This document shows, one piece after another, positions 23,199 to 33,200 of a DNA stretch of 64,000 bases. Source of the DNA: Acidobacteriota bacterium. GTDB taxonomy: Bacteria > Acidobacteriota > Vicinamibacteria > Marinacidobacterales > Marinacidobacteraceae. The translations under genes and the position numbers were made by a program. The notes below the pieces were generated by a model that saw only the letters and a program-made list of their open reading frames with translations, did not search any database and had not been told where the DNA came from. The stretch is from assembly GCA_022822745.1 (NCBI GenBank), contig JAJEAO010000033.1, forward strand, positions 16,630 to 80,629, read 5' to 3'. The number at the start of each line of letters is the position of its first letter. Position 1 is the stretch's first letter.

Positions 23199-25274
23199 AT
23201 GGAAGAGAACCCGCCTCCCGGACCGGATCGGTCCCCCGTCGCCGGCTGGCTCGCCGGCGCCGCCGTGTTCCTCGGCGCCCTCCTGGTCTTCGTGGTCCAG
23301 CCGATGGTCGCGAAGCCGCTCCTCGCCTGGTACGGCGGCGCCCCCATGGTGTGGGCGGTGGCGCTGTTCTTCTTCCAGACCGCGCTGCTGCTCGGGTATC
23401 TGGGGGCTCATCTCCTCGTCACCCGGCTGCGGCCGGGAGCCCAGCGGATCGCGCACGCCGGGATCCTGCTCCTCGCGCTCGTCAGCCTGCCGCCTCTCGC
23501 CGACGCGGCGTGGGCGCCGGCGGGAGGCGAGGCGCCGGCGGGCCGGATCCTCCTGACGCTGCTGGCCTCGGTCGGCCTCCCCTTCGTCGTGGCGGCGGCG
23601 ACGACGCCGCTCGTGTCGGCGTGGGTGGCGGCGTCCCGGCGCGCCGAGGGCGATCCCGGGGTCTATCGCCTCTACGCGCTCTCGAACGCCGGATCGCTGC
23701 TCGGCCTCGCGCTCTATCCGCTCGTGCTGGAGCCCTTTTCCGGCCTGGCGCAGCAGGGGCGGCTGTGGAGCGGGGTCTTCGTCCTGTGGCTGATCGCGTC
23801 GGTCGCCGCCGGGTGGTTCACGCTGGCGGGCGCCGATCGGTCGGCGACGCCCGCGCGCCGCGCGGGGAGCGGGTTCCACGGCGTCCCGGCGGGCCTCGCC
23901 GCGATGGGGTCTCTCGTGCTCGTCGCGGTCACGACCCACCTGACCCGGGACGTGGCCGCCTCGCCGTTTCTGTGGACGGTTCCGCTCGCCGTCTATCTGC
24001 TGACCTTCATCCTCGCGTTCCGGGGCGGCGTCCCCTACCCGCGGCGGCTCCTTCCGCCACTCGTCGTGGCCTCCTCGCTCGCGTGTCTGGCTGTCTGGTT
24101 CCAGGACATCACCTACGGCCTCGACCGGGCGCCGTTCGCTCACGCAGCGGCCGGCATGCTGTTCCTGTTCACCGCCGGCTGGGCGCTCCACGGCGAGATC
24201 GCCCGTCGGAAACCGGCGCCGTCGGGGCTCACCGGGTTCTATCTCTCGGTCACCGCCGGCGGCGCGGCGGGAGGGCTCGTGGCGTCCCTCGCGAGCCCGC
24301 TCGTGTTCCCGAACCTCTGGGAGTACCCGCTCGCGCTGGCTCTGGCGCCGGCGGCGGTCGCGTTCGCCCGGGGGCGGCCGCAGTTCGTGGCCCGGATCGT
24401 TCTCAGCGGAACGACGGGCCTCGCGATCGCGGTCACGGCCCTCGAGCACCAGCGGCCGCTCGTCTCCGGGCGCAACTTCTTCGGCGTCGTGCGGGTCATG
24501 GAGGCCTATCCCGACACGCCGGAGTGGCGGCGGGACATCTGGCACGGGGGCATCGGCCACGGAACCCAGTACCTCGCTCCGACCCGCCGCCGGGAACCCA
24601 CGCTCTACTACTACGACGGCACCGGCATCGCGGCCGCCGTGACCCGACATCCGAAGCGCGCCGGCGGCTTTCCGATGCGGGTCGCCGTCGTGGGACTGGG
24701 GGCCGGATCCCTCGCCGTGTACGGCGAACGGGGCGACCTGTTCCGCTTCTACGAGATCGACCCCCAGGTGGAGGACCGCGCGCGCGACTACTTCACCTAC
24801 CTGGAGGACACCCCGGCGAACGTCGAGGTCGTCCTCGGGGACGGCCGGCTGAGTCTCTCCCGCGAGGCGGAGCGGGAGGAGCCCGGATGGGACCTGCTCG
24901 TGCTCGACGCCTTCTCCGGCGACGCCATCCCGGTCCACCTGCTCACGGCGGAGGCGTTCGACCTCTACCGGCGGCGGCTGGCGCCCGGGGGCGTCCTCGC
25001 GGTCCACATCTCGAACCGTCATGTGGACCTCGCCCCGGTGGTGCGGGCCCACGCCCGCCGCCTCGATCTCATGTCGCTGCTGACCGTGAGCGAGCCGGAT
25101 CAGGACCGTCTTCGCTACACCGCGACCTGGATCCTCCTGAGCGCGAACAGCGACTTCATCACGGACCCGGCCGTCCTCGGCCGCGCCGAGCCGTGGACGG
25201 GGGAGGCGGTGGAGCCCGGCCCCCGCCACCAGTGGACCGACGACTACTCGAATCTCCTCGGCGTTCTGCGCTGA
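23199..25274 (+). CDS. Fused membrane/spermidine synthase-like protein
   Basis: Multiple N-terminal TM helices, then VAVVGLGAGSLAVYGERGDLFRFYEIDPQVEDRARDYFTYLEDTPANVEVVLGDGRLSL...WDLLVLDAFSGDAIPVHLLTAEAF. Confidence 0.88.
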   Translation: MEENPPPGPDRSPVAGWLAGAAVFLGALLVFVVQPMVAKPLLAWYGGAPMVWAVALFFFQTALLLGYLGAHLLVTRLRPGAQRIAHAGILLLALVSLPPLADAAWAPAGGEAPAGRILLTLLASVGLPFVVAAATTPLVSAWVAASRRAEGDPGVYRLYALSNAGSLLGLALYPLVLEPFSGLAQQGRLWSGVFVLWLIASVAAGWFTLAGADRSATPARRAGSGFHGVPAGLAAMGSLVLVAVTTHLTRDVAASPFLWTVPLAVYLLTFILAFRGGVPYPRRLLPPLVVASSLACLAVWFQDITYGLDRAPFAHAAAGMLFLFTAGWALHGEIARRKPAPSGLTGFYLSVTAGGAAGGLVASLASPLVFPNLWEYPLALALAPAAVAFARGRPQFVARIVLSGTTGLAIAVTALEHQRPLVSGRNFFGVVRVMEAYPDTPEWRRDIWHGGIGHGTQYLAPTRRREPTLYYYDGTGIAAAVTRHPKRAGGFPMRVAVVGLGAGSLAVYGERGDLFRFYEIDPQVEDRARDYFTYLEDTPANVEVVLGDGRLSLSREAEREEPGWDLLVLDAFSGDAIPVHLLTAEAFDLYRRRLAPGGVLAVHISNRHVDLAPVVRAHARRLDLMSLLTVSEPDQDRLRYTATWILLSANSDFITDPAVLGRAEPWTGEAVEPGPRHQWTDDYSNLLGVLR

Positions 25275-25361
25275 TCGGGCGTGGATCCGGCCGGCGAGCG
25301 CGCCGGGACGCGGAAACCCCTTACAATTGAGCGGCTTCGAGTTCTACCTGGAGGGATCCCC

Positions 25362-27389
25362 GTGAAAACAAGAGTTGCCGTCACCCTGCTTCTCGCGTCG
25401 CTCCTCGCGACCGTCGCGATCGCCCAGAACCGCGACCAGCCCGAGGGACAGTGGCGCTACCAGAGCGGGGACGCGTGGGGCACGCGCTACTCCCCGCTCG
25501 CCGATGTGAACGCCGGGAACTTCGAGGATCTCCAGGTGGCGTGGATCTGGCGGGGCGACAATTTCGGCCCCAAGGTCAGCTATCTCTCGAAGTCCACCCC
25601 CAGCTACATCGACGGGAAGCTGTTCACCGTCGTGGGCTATCGCCGCGCCGTGGTCGCCATGGATCCCGCGACCGGGGAGACGCTGTGGACCTACAGCGAG
25701 CCGCACACCAGGCGGTTCGAGGAATCCATGCGCTCCAGCTACGGCAAGGGCGTCGGCTACGCCCACCTGGACGGCCGGCTGGTGATCTACGTGATCAGCC
25801 CCGGGTTCTTCCTCCACGCGCTCGACGGGGAGACCGGTCGGCACATCGAGGGCTTCGGCAGCAAGGTGGACATCCCCGGTTTCCCCGAGACCGGCGTCGT
25901 GGACCTCCTGGCGGACATGGGGCACAACTACGACCCCTACGAGGGGCTGCCCCCGACGGTGGGCTACATCACGAGTTCCTCCCCGCCGATCGTCGTGAAC
26001 GGAACCGTCGTGATCGGGAACTCCCACGCGCAGGGCTACCACCAGACCCGGATCGAGAACGTCCCCGGCGACATCCTCGCCTACGACGCCCGGACCGGCC
26101 AGCACAAGTGGAAGTTCCACGTGATCCCGCAGTCCGAGGACGAGTTCGGCATGGACACGTGGGAGAACGACGCCTGGCGGTGGACCGGTGATGTCTCCTC
26201 GTGGGCCCCGCTCTCGGCGGATCTCGACCGCGGCATCGTCTATATCCCGACGAACGCCCCGACGATCGACTTCTACGGCGGTTTCCGCCCGGGCGACAAC
26301 CTGTTCGGGACCAGCGTGATCGCGCTGGATGCGGATACCGGCGAGCGCGTCTGGCACTTCCAGACCACGCACCACCCGATCTGGAACTACGACCTGCCGA
26401 ACATTCCGATCCTCGCCGACGTGACCGTGAACGGCGAGAAAGTCCCGATGGCGATCCAGACCACGAAGCAGGGGCTCACCTTCGCCTTCAACCGGGAGAC
26501 CGGCGAACCGGTGTGGCCCATCGAGGAGCGACCGGTCCCGGCTTCGATCGTGCCGGGCGAGAAGCTCGCCGAGACGCAGCCGTTCCCGACGGTGCCGCTG
26601 CCCACCGAGCCGCTCGACCTGAGCGACGAGCACCTGAACAACCTCACGCCGGAGATCCACGAGAAGGCGAAGGCCATCGTGAGCGAGTACCGGGTGGGCG
26701 GTCCCTACATGCCGCCGATCCCGAAGGGCTACGACGAGAACAGGGGCTGGATCGCCTGCGGCAGCACCTCCGGAGTGAACATCACCCACCCGGCCGCCAT
26801 GGACCCCGAGACGGGCATCCTCTACCAGTCCTCCGGACCGAACTGCTCCGGTCGGATCGTCCAGCCGGGCGTGGACGCGGACCGGCCGGTCCACGAATGC
26901 ACCTCGCCCACCGGCAAGTGCACCACGATCGGGGAGACGGTGTCGGACTGGGTGAACTACCGCACGATCGGCGTGCCGGGTCCCGACGGACTCCCGATCT
27001 ACCGGCCGCCGTGGAGCCGCGTCACCGCGATCGACATGAACACCGGGGAGCACCTCTGGTGGGTGCCGGTCGGCGAGGCGAACGATCGCATCAGGAACAA
27101 CCCGGCCCTCGCGGGCGTGGACCTCTCGATGACCGGCGGGCAGGGGCGCGCGATTCTCATGGTGAGCGGGGATCTCCTGCTCACGACGGAGGGCATGCGG
27201 GGAGCGCCCATCCTGAACGCCCACGACAAGCGGACCGGCGAGAAGGTCGGGAGCGTCGAGCTGCCTGCGCCGGGGATGTACGGGATGATGACCTACCGGC
27301 ACGAGGGCCGGCAGTACATCCTCGTCCAGACCGGCGAACGCGGCGCCCTCCCCGAGTCCTACACCGCGCTCGCCCTCCCGAGCAACTAG
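25362..27389 (+). CDS. PQQ-dependent quinoprotein dehydrogenase-like protein
   Basis: Signal peptide; GQWRYQSGDAWGTRYSPLADVNAGNFEDLQVAWIW, repeated beta-propeller blades (ALDADTGERVWHFQTTHH). Confidence 0.9.
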   Translation: MKTRVAVTLLLASLLATVAIAQNRDQPEGQWRYQSGDAWGTRYSPLADVNAGNFEDLQVAWIWRGDNFGPKVSYLSKSTPSYIDGKLFTVVGYRRAVVAMDPATGETLWTYSEPHTRRFEESMRSSYGKGVGYAHLDGRLVIYVISPGFFLHALDGETGRHIEGFGSKVDIPGFPETGVVDLLADMGHNYDPYEGLPPTVGYITSSSPPIVVNGTVVIGNSHAQGYHQTRIENVPGDILAYDARTGQHKWKFHVIPQSEDEFGMDTWENDAWRWTGDVSSWAPLSADLDRGIVYIPTNAPTIDFYGGFRPGDNLFGTSVIALDADTGERVWHFQTTHHPIWNYDLPNIPILADVTVNGEKVPMAIQTTKQGLTFAFNRETGEPVWPIEERPVPASIVPGEKLAETQPFPTVPLPTEPLDLSDEHLNNLTPEIHEKAKAIVSEYRVGGPYMPPIPKGYDENRGWIACGSTSGVNITHPAAMDPETGILYQSSGPNCSGRIVQPGVDADRPVHECTSPTGKCTTIGETVSDWVNYRTIGVPGPDGLPIYRPPWSRVTAIDMNTGEHLWWVPVGEANDRIRNNPALAGVDLSMTGGQGRAILMVSGDLLLTTEGMRGAPILNAHDKRTGEKVGSVELPAPGMYGMMTYRHEGRQYILVQTGERGALPESYTALALPSN

Positions 27390-27588
27390 CTGGAGCGGAT
27401 TCCTCGCGCCCGGTTCGGGCGGTGATCCAGACCAGTGATGGATCGTCCGCTCGCCGCGCTCCGGGAGGCCGTCCCGAGACCAACGGGCTGACCGGATCTC
27501 TCGCTCCGGCGCGCCGCCCCGAACGGCGCGCCGGGGGGGCCCGGGCTCGGTCGCTGGGGTCCAGCGGATAAGCCGTCCGTCGTGACGG

Positions 27589-27654
27589 ATGGACTTCTTT
27601 CGCACACATTATGGGATTACAGATAATCCCTGTGCGCATGATGTGAGAGTCCAT
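27589..27654. repeat. 66-bp AT-richer imperfect palindrome (atggact ... gggatta-caga-taatccc ... agtccat)
   Basis: Outer 7-bp arms 27589-27595 / 27648-27654 and inner 7-bp arms 27613-27619 / 27624-27630 are exact reverse complements sharing one centre. Confidence 0.85.
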
Positions 27655-29064
27655 GCTCTTCCTGACCTGAATCGCGTCGCCGAGTTGCGTCGTCTCGATG
27701 CCGCGCTCCAGCGCCCCGACGGGTTCGCCGCGATCTGGGGCCGCCGACGGGTCGGCAAGTCCCGGCTTCTCCTCGAGTGGTGCGCCTCCCGCGAAGGCCT
27801 CTACACCGTGGCGGATGGCTCCGCGGCGCCCGTCCAGCGCCGCTACCTCGCCGGCGAAGTGGCCCGGCGGTTTCCCGGGTTTTCGAGCGTGGAGTACCCG
27901 GACTGGAGCAGTCTTCTGGATCGTTTCCGCGCCGAAGCGGTGGCCTCCGGCTGGCGCGGCCCCTGGGTCGTGGACGAACTCCCGTACCTGATCGCGAGCG
28001 ACCGTTCTCTTCCGAGCGCACTGTAGCGCTGGCTGGATGCCCCCGGACCGCGTCCCTGCCTGGTCGTGTGCGGCTGGAGCCTCCGCATGATGCAAGGAGC
28101 CGTCCTCGATGCCGCGGCGCCGCTCTACGGCCGGGCTTCCCAGGCGTTCGGCGTTCGCCCGCTGGCCCCCGGCCACATCCGGGATGTGCTGCCGGGAGCG
28201 TCACCATGGGACCGGGTCGCCTTCTACGCCGCCTGGGGCGGCATGCCGCGGTACTGGGAGCTCGCCGAGTCCCACGGCGTCCGCATCGAAGCCGCGGTGG
28301 ACGATCTCGTCCTCGATCCGTCGGGACCGCTTCATCGCGAGCCGAATCGCCTTCTGCGGCAGGAAATCCCTCCCGCCACATCGCTGCGACCCGTCCTCGA
28401 CGTCATCGGCGCCGGCGCCCATCGCCTGAGCGAGATCGCCGGGCGTCTGGGCCGGCCTGCCACCAGCCTCACCGGGCCCGTGGCCGCTCTCCAGGAGATG
28501 GAGATGGTGCGACGAGACACGCCGTTCGGCAGTCCGCCGCGCTCCGGGAAACGCAGCCTCTACTGCCTGGCCGATCCGTTCCTGAGGTTGTGGTTCCGGG
28601 TCGTCGCCCCCCGCCAGGCGGCGCTCGCCGCATCTCCGGCGGATACCCGCATCAGGTGGTGGCGTCGGGCCCGGCGGTCCCTCGAGGCCACGGCGTGGGA
28701 GGAACTGTGCCGGATGGCGGTTCCGCGGCTCCACCGCGCCTCGAGCCCGCTGGGCGAACTCGGCCCCTGGCGCCCTGCAGCGCGCTACTGGCGCGGCGCC
28801 GAATCCGGGCTGGACATCGTGGCGCTCTCGGTGCACGGTGAGCGACTGCTGATCGGGGAGGCGAAGTGGAGGCGCGGCCAGCGGCTTCGGTTTCATCCCC
28901 TCCCGGGGAGGGGACTGCCTCCGGGGCTCCAGGCGTGGATGCGAGCCCGGTCCCGACCGCCCGACCTGGTGCTCGCGCGGTTCGCGCCCGAGGAGACCGC
29001 CTCCTCCGAGGCGGACGGCGTCCTCACCGTGGGAGCGAAGACGGTGCTCGAGGCGCTGGCCTGA
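27589..29064 (+). pseudogene. AAA ATPase with DUF234-like C-terminus, interrupted by one in-frame TAG at 28024-28026
   Basis: Same frame on both sides: P-loop IWGRRRVGKSRLLLEW upstream; CLVVCGWSLRMMQG... and nuclease-like SGLDIVALSVHGERLLIGEAKW downstream. Confidence 0.75.
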
Positions 29065-29082
29065 CCGCGAGCCACCCCCCGG

Positions 29083-30297
29083 TCATGCGGGGCTCGCCGC
29101 CGGCAGGATCCGCGCCGGTCCCGAGGGGACCGCGGGGAAGGCGACCGCGTAGTCCCGCCGCAGGGAGTCGAGGAGGGCGGCGGCCCGGTCCGGGGTGGTG
29201 AGGACGACGGCCGATCCGCCGAGGCCGGCGCCAGTGAGGCGCGCTCCGAGCGCGCCTCGGTCGCGCGCCGTCCGGACCAGCCGATCGAGGGCTTCGGTGC
29301 TGACCTCGTAGTCGCGGCGAAGGGACTCGTGGGAGTCGTCGAGGAGCCCTCCCAGCGCTTCCGCGTCGCCCCGCCGAAGCGCCGAGGCCGCGCGCCCGAC
29401 CCGCCGGGCCTCTTCGAGGATGTGGGTGGCGCGCCGGGCGAGCGGGGGAGGCAGCGAGCGAACCGCCCGGCGCAGCGCGGCGGCGGGATGGCGGGCGAGC
29501 AGTCCCGGGTAGCCGCCGGAGGGGCCGATCTCCCGCTCCAGACCCGCGAGCGCCTGCCGAGCCTCCTCGACGCGTCGGTCGAAGATGCGGCCGGCGGCGC
29601 CCCCCTTGTCGGCGGGAGACCCGGTGAACACCGCGAGAAAGGCGAACCGGTTCGGGTCCACCGGAACCGCCGTCCACGCCGGCGGGTCGAAGGCGAGCTG
29701 GAGCGCGCACCCGGCGCGCCCCCCGAGGGCGATGGACTGGTCCATGGCGCCGCCCTGGATGGCGACGCCGCGCTCGGCAACGGCGAGGTCGAGCGCGAGA
29801 CGGCGCAGATCCTCCTCGTTGCGCTCGATGTCCCGGTTCACGGCCAGCAGCGCGCGGGCCGCCGCGACCACGAGCGCCGACGAGGACGAGAGCCCGCTGG
29901 CGGCGGGCAGGGTCGCCTCGAGGAAACCATCGAAGCCGTCGAAGCCGCGCCTCGGCCCCCTGCCGAGCCACCCTCCCGCGGCCAGGCCGGCGCCGGCGGC
30001 GTGGATGTAGCGTCCGAATCCCGGGGGCGGGTCTTCCGCAAGGCGGAAATCCGCGACTCCGGCCCCGGGAAGCGTGGTGAGGCACCGGACCCGGTCGTCG
30101 GATCGGGGCCGGAAGGCGAGGTAGAGGCCCTGTCGCAGCGCGAACGGGAGAACGGGCAGCCCGCAGTAGTCGAGGTGTTCGCCGATGATGTTGACCCGCC
30201 CCGGCGCGAACGAGACCCCGACGGGTCTCCGGGCGAACCGCTCCCGGAAGCGGCGGACGGCGGCTTCAGCCGGCACGGGCTGCGCGGGGGCGCGCAA
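29083..30297 (-). CDS. galK: Galactokinase
   Basis: GHMP kinase: APGRVNIIGEHLDYCGLPVLPFAL, LPAASGLSSSSALVVA, GARLTGAGLGGSAVVLT. Confidence 0.93.
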   Translation of the reverse strand: MRAPAQPVPAEAAVRRFRERFARRPVGVSFAPGRVNIIGEHLDYCGLPVLPFALRQGLYLAFRPRSDDRVRCLTTLPGAGVADFRLAEDPPPGFGRYIHAAGAGLAAGGWLGRGPRRGFDGFDGFLEATLPAASGLSSSSALVVAAARALLAVNRDIERNEEDLRRLALDLAVAERGVAIQGGAMDQSIALGGRAGCALQLAFDPPAWTAVPVDPNRFAFLAVFTGSPADKGGAAGRIFDRRVEEARQALAGLEREIGPSGGYPGLLARHPAAALRRAVRSLPPPLARRATHILEEARRVGRAASALRRGDAEALGGLLDDSHESLRRDYEVSTEALDRLVRTARDRGALGARLTGAGLGGSAVVLTTPDRAAALLDSLRRDYAVAFPAVPSGPARILPAASPA

Positions 30298-33200
30298 CCG
30301 GCGTGAACACCCCGTCGCGGAGCCGCAGGGCGCCCTTCGCGTTCACCGGCGTCCGGGGCCCCGGGACGAGGATGCCCGAGAGGTTCAGCGGGTCGGCGGG
30401 GCTGAGGAGGACTTCGGTCGGCGCCGCTTCCCGTCGGCGGAGGCGGCGCAGCGCCTCGACGGCGGCGGGGAGGGCGAACTGCTCCCCGGCGAAGGTCGAG
30501 ACGAATCGGCCGCCGAGGACCTCGCCCCGCATCTCGAGGCGCCGCAGGACGAGCTGCAGGCGGCGCCACCGCCCCTGGAGGCGCTCCCGCTTCACCAGGT
30601 CGCGGAAGACGACGCCCCACCGCTCGAGGAGCTGGCGAGCCACGGCTTCGTCGCCGGCGTCCGGTTCGGGGGCGTCGGGGGCTGCGAGAAGCGCCCAGCG
30701 ACCGGCGCCGTAGCGGGCGCGGGCCCGGCGGTAGCGTCCCGCCGCCGAGCGACGGCGCGGATTCATGAGCGCGCGGAGGTTGTCGAAGCCGTCGCTCGTC
30801 ACCCGCCCGGCCGCGGCGAGCTCCCAGAGCGCCTCCTCGAGGGCCGAAGGCAGCAGCCGGGTCGCGCGCTGCAGCTCGAAGAAGAACTGCGCCCCGCCGG
30901 CCTCGAGTGCGGCGAGCGCGCCTCGGGCCGCGGACGAGAGCCCCGGGCCAGCCGAGGCGCCGGCATCGTTCGGTGGCTGCTCCAGCCAGACCCGGAGATC
31001 CCGTCGGAGGAGGAGGCTCACCGGGGCGACCCGGGTGAGACGCGCGCTCCCGGCGACCCCGGGGATCGGAGCGGAAACCCGGCCCCAGACGACCTCGCCG
31101 GCAAGGCAGTTCCGGTCGAGCCACTCGCGCCGGTAGCCCCGCACCCGGAGCGGGAGGATCGACTCTTCCCAGGCGGCGGCGGGAGCTTCGAGGCCCTGGA
31201 GCTGAGCGACGATGCCGAGGACGCCGCGGGGGCCGTGGAGCGCGGCTCCGGGCGCCGCGTGCTGCCACGCGGCCAGGAAGTCGAGGAAGCGGGCGGCGCT
31301 CACCGGCTCGGATCGGCGGCGGAGGCCGGCCAGGGTGAGCCGGTGGATCCGGGCGAGCACCCGGCGATGACACCACTCCGGCGCCTCTGCCCCGGGTCGG
31401 AACCGGCCCTGGAGCACCGTTCCTTCCGTCTCCAGTGCGGCGAGAGCTCCCTCGACGCGGGCCGTCGGGAGTCGGAGGCGCTCGGCGAGCGCGGAGGCGG
31501 TCCACGGGCCCGAGTGGTCGAGCAGCCCGCGCACGACCTCGCGAGTCGCGGCGGCCGGATCCGCCGGCGGAGGATGGGCGGACGGCGGAACCGCCCGATC
31601 GGGCCATCCGGCATCCGGCCACACGAGTCGGACGAGGGGGAGACGCTCCACGGCCGCGAGGAAGCGGACGCCGTCCACGCGGGCGGCCACCGCCCGACCG
31701 GCGCGCTCGAGTTCCGCGAACCGGTCGGCCCACTCCGGCCGCTGGGGCGCGGCGCCGAGGGTGAGCAGGCCGTCGTGCAGTTCGTCCGCATCCCGAACGA
31801 CCGGCGCCGCCTCTTCCGTGGCGCGGGCGATTGCCGCCGGGTCGAGGACGGCCTGCGCGTCGAGCGACGGAGGCAGGGCGCTCCGCATCCGGACGGCGCG
31901 GGCGCGGCGCTCTTCCAGGGGAGCGGGGTCGAGGAACGCGAACGGGTTGGCGTTCAGGATCTCGGCGGCGAACGGGGAGGCTTCGGCCGTGTCCCGGGCG
32001 ATGGTCCGGATCGCTCCAGCGCCGAGGCGGTCCAGGACGCGCTTCAGCCCCTCGAGGTCCAGCGCGTCGTGGAGGGCGTCCCGAAGCGCCTCTTCGACGA
32101 GCGGATGCTCCGGGATCCGGACCTCGCCGGCGAGGTTCTCGGCGCAGGCCGCCTGGTCGGGGAAGACGGCGGCGAGGAGGTCGTCGGAGAGCATCCGCTG
32201 GATCGGGGGCGGCACCCTCCGGCCTCCCCGCCGGCGGGGCACGGCAAGCGCGCGGGATGCGGTCCAGCGCCAACGGACGCCGAACAGCGGGACGCCGAGC
32301 ACGGCCTGGCGGAGGACGGATTCGAGGCTCGGCGACTTCAGGAACCGAAAGACGGACTCGAGCGGGAAGGAATGGAGGTCGGTGAGCGAGATGACGATCC
32401 CGTCGTCGGTGGCGGCGGCCTGGAGTTCCACGTTGAACGCGCGGCAGAAGCGCTTTCGCAGCGCGAGTCCCCAGGCGCGGTTGATGCGGCTCCCGAACGG
32501 CGCGTGGAGGACGAGCTGCTGCCCGCCGGACTCGTCGAAGAAGCGCTCCGCGACGACCGTCGTCCGGGACGGCATGGCCCCGAGCGCCGCCCGTCCGGCG
32601 GCGAGATAGGAGACGAGCTGCTGCGCGCCGGACGAGTCCACCCCGATGGCTTCGAGCTCGCGGCGGGCTCCCGTCGGAGCCGCCCGGTCCACCGTCTCCC
32701 GGAGATCGGCGACCGCGGCGCTCAGTTCGTCCGTTCGTCCGGGCGCCTCGCCGCGCCAGAACGGGATCGTGGGCGGCGCCCCGCCGGCGTCCTCGACCCG
32801 CACCTGGCCCTGGGCGATGCGGCGGATCCTCCACGAGGTCGTGCCGAGCAGGAACACATCGCCACGCATGCTCTCGACCGCGAAGTCCTCGTCGAGCTGG
32901 CCCACGACGCGATCGTCGGGCTCGGCCACGACCTGGTACTGCGCGGTTTCCGGGATCGCTCCGCCGTTCGCGATGGCGGCGAGGCGCGCTCCCCGGCGGG
33001 GTCGGACGGTCTTCGCGATCGCGTCGAGATGGAGGTGGGCGCCGCGCCGGCCGCGGCTGGTCGCCACGCCCTCGGCGAGAGTCCGGATCACGTCGTCGAA
33101 GGCGCTCCGCGACAGGCGGCGGTAGGGGAACGCCCGGCGGGCGAAGCCGTGGAGCGCGTCGAGAGCGATGGGGGCTTCGTCATCGGCCGCCGCTTCGGCG

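Noticed and set aside
22520-25330. 936-aa plus-strand ORF covering the selenoprotein locus
   Set aside because: Low-complexity shadow frame overlapping the well-supported 23199..25274 gene and the minus-strand selenoprotein frame.
28024-28026. In-frame TAG as a pyrrolysine codon
   Set aside because: Residue context implies Gln (CAG to TAG); single case, no supporting machinery seen in the window.
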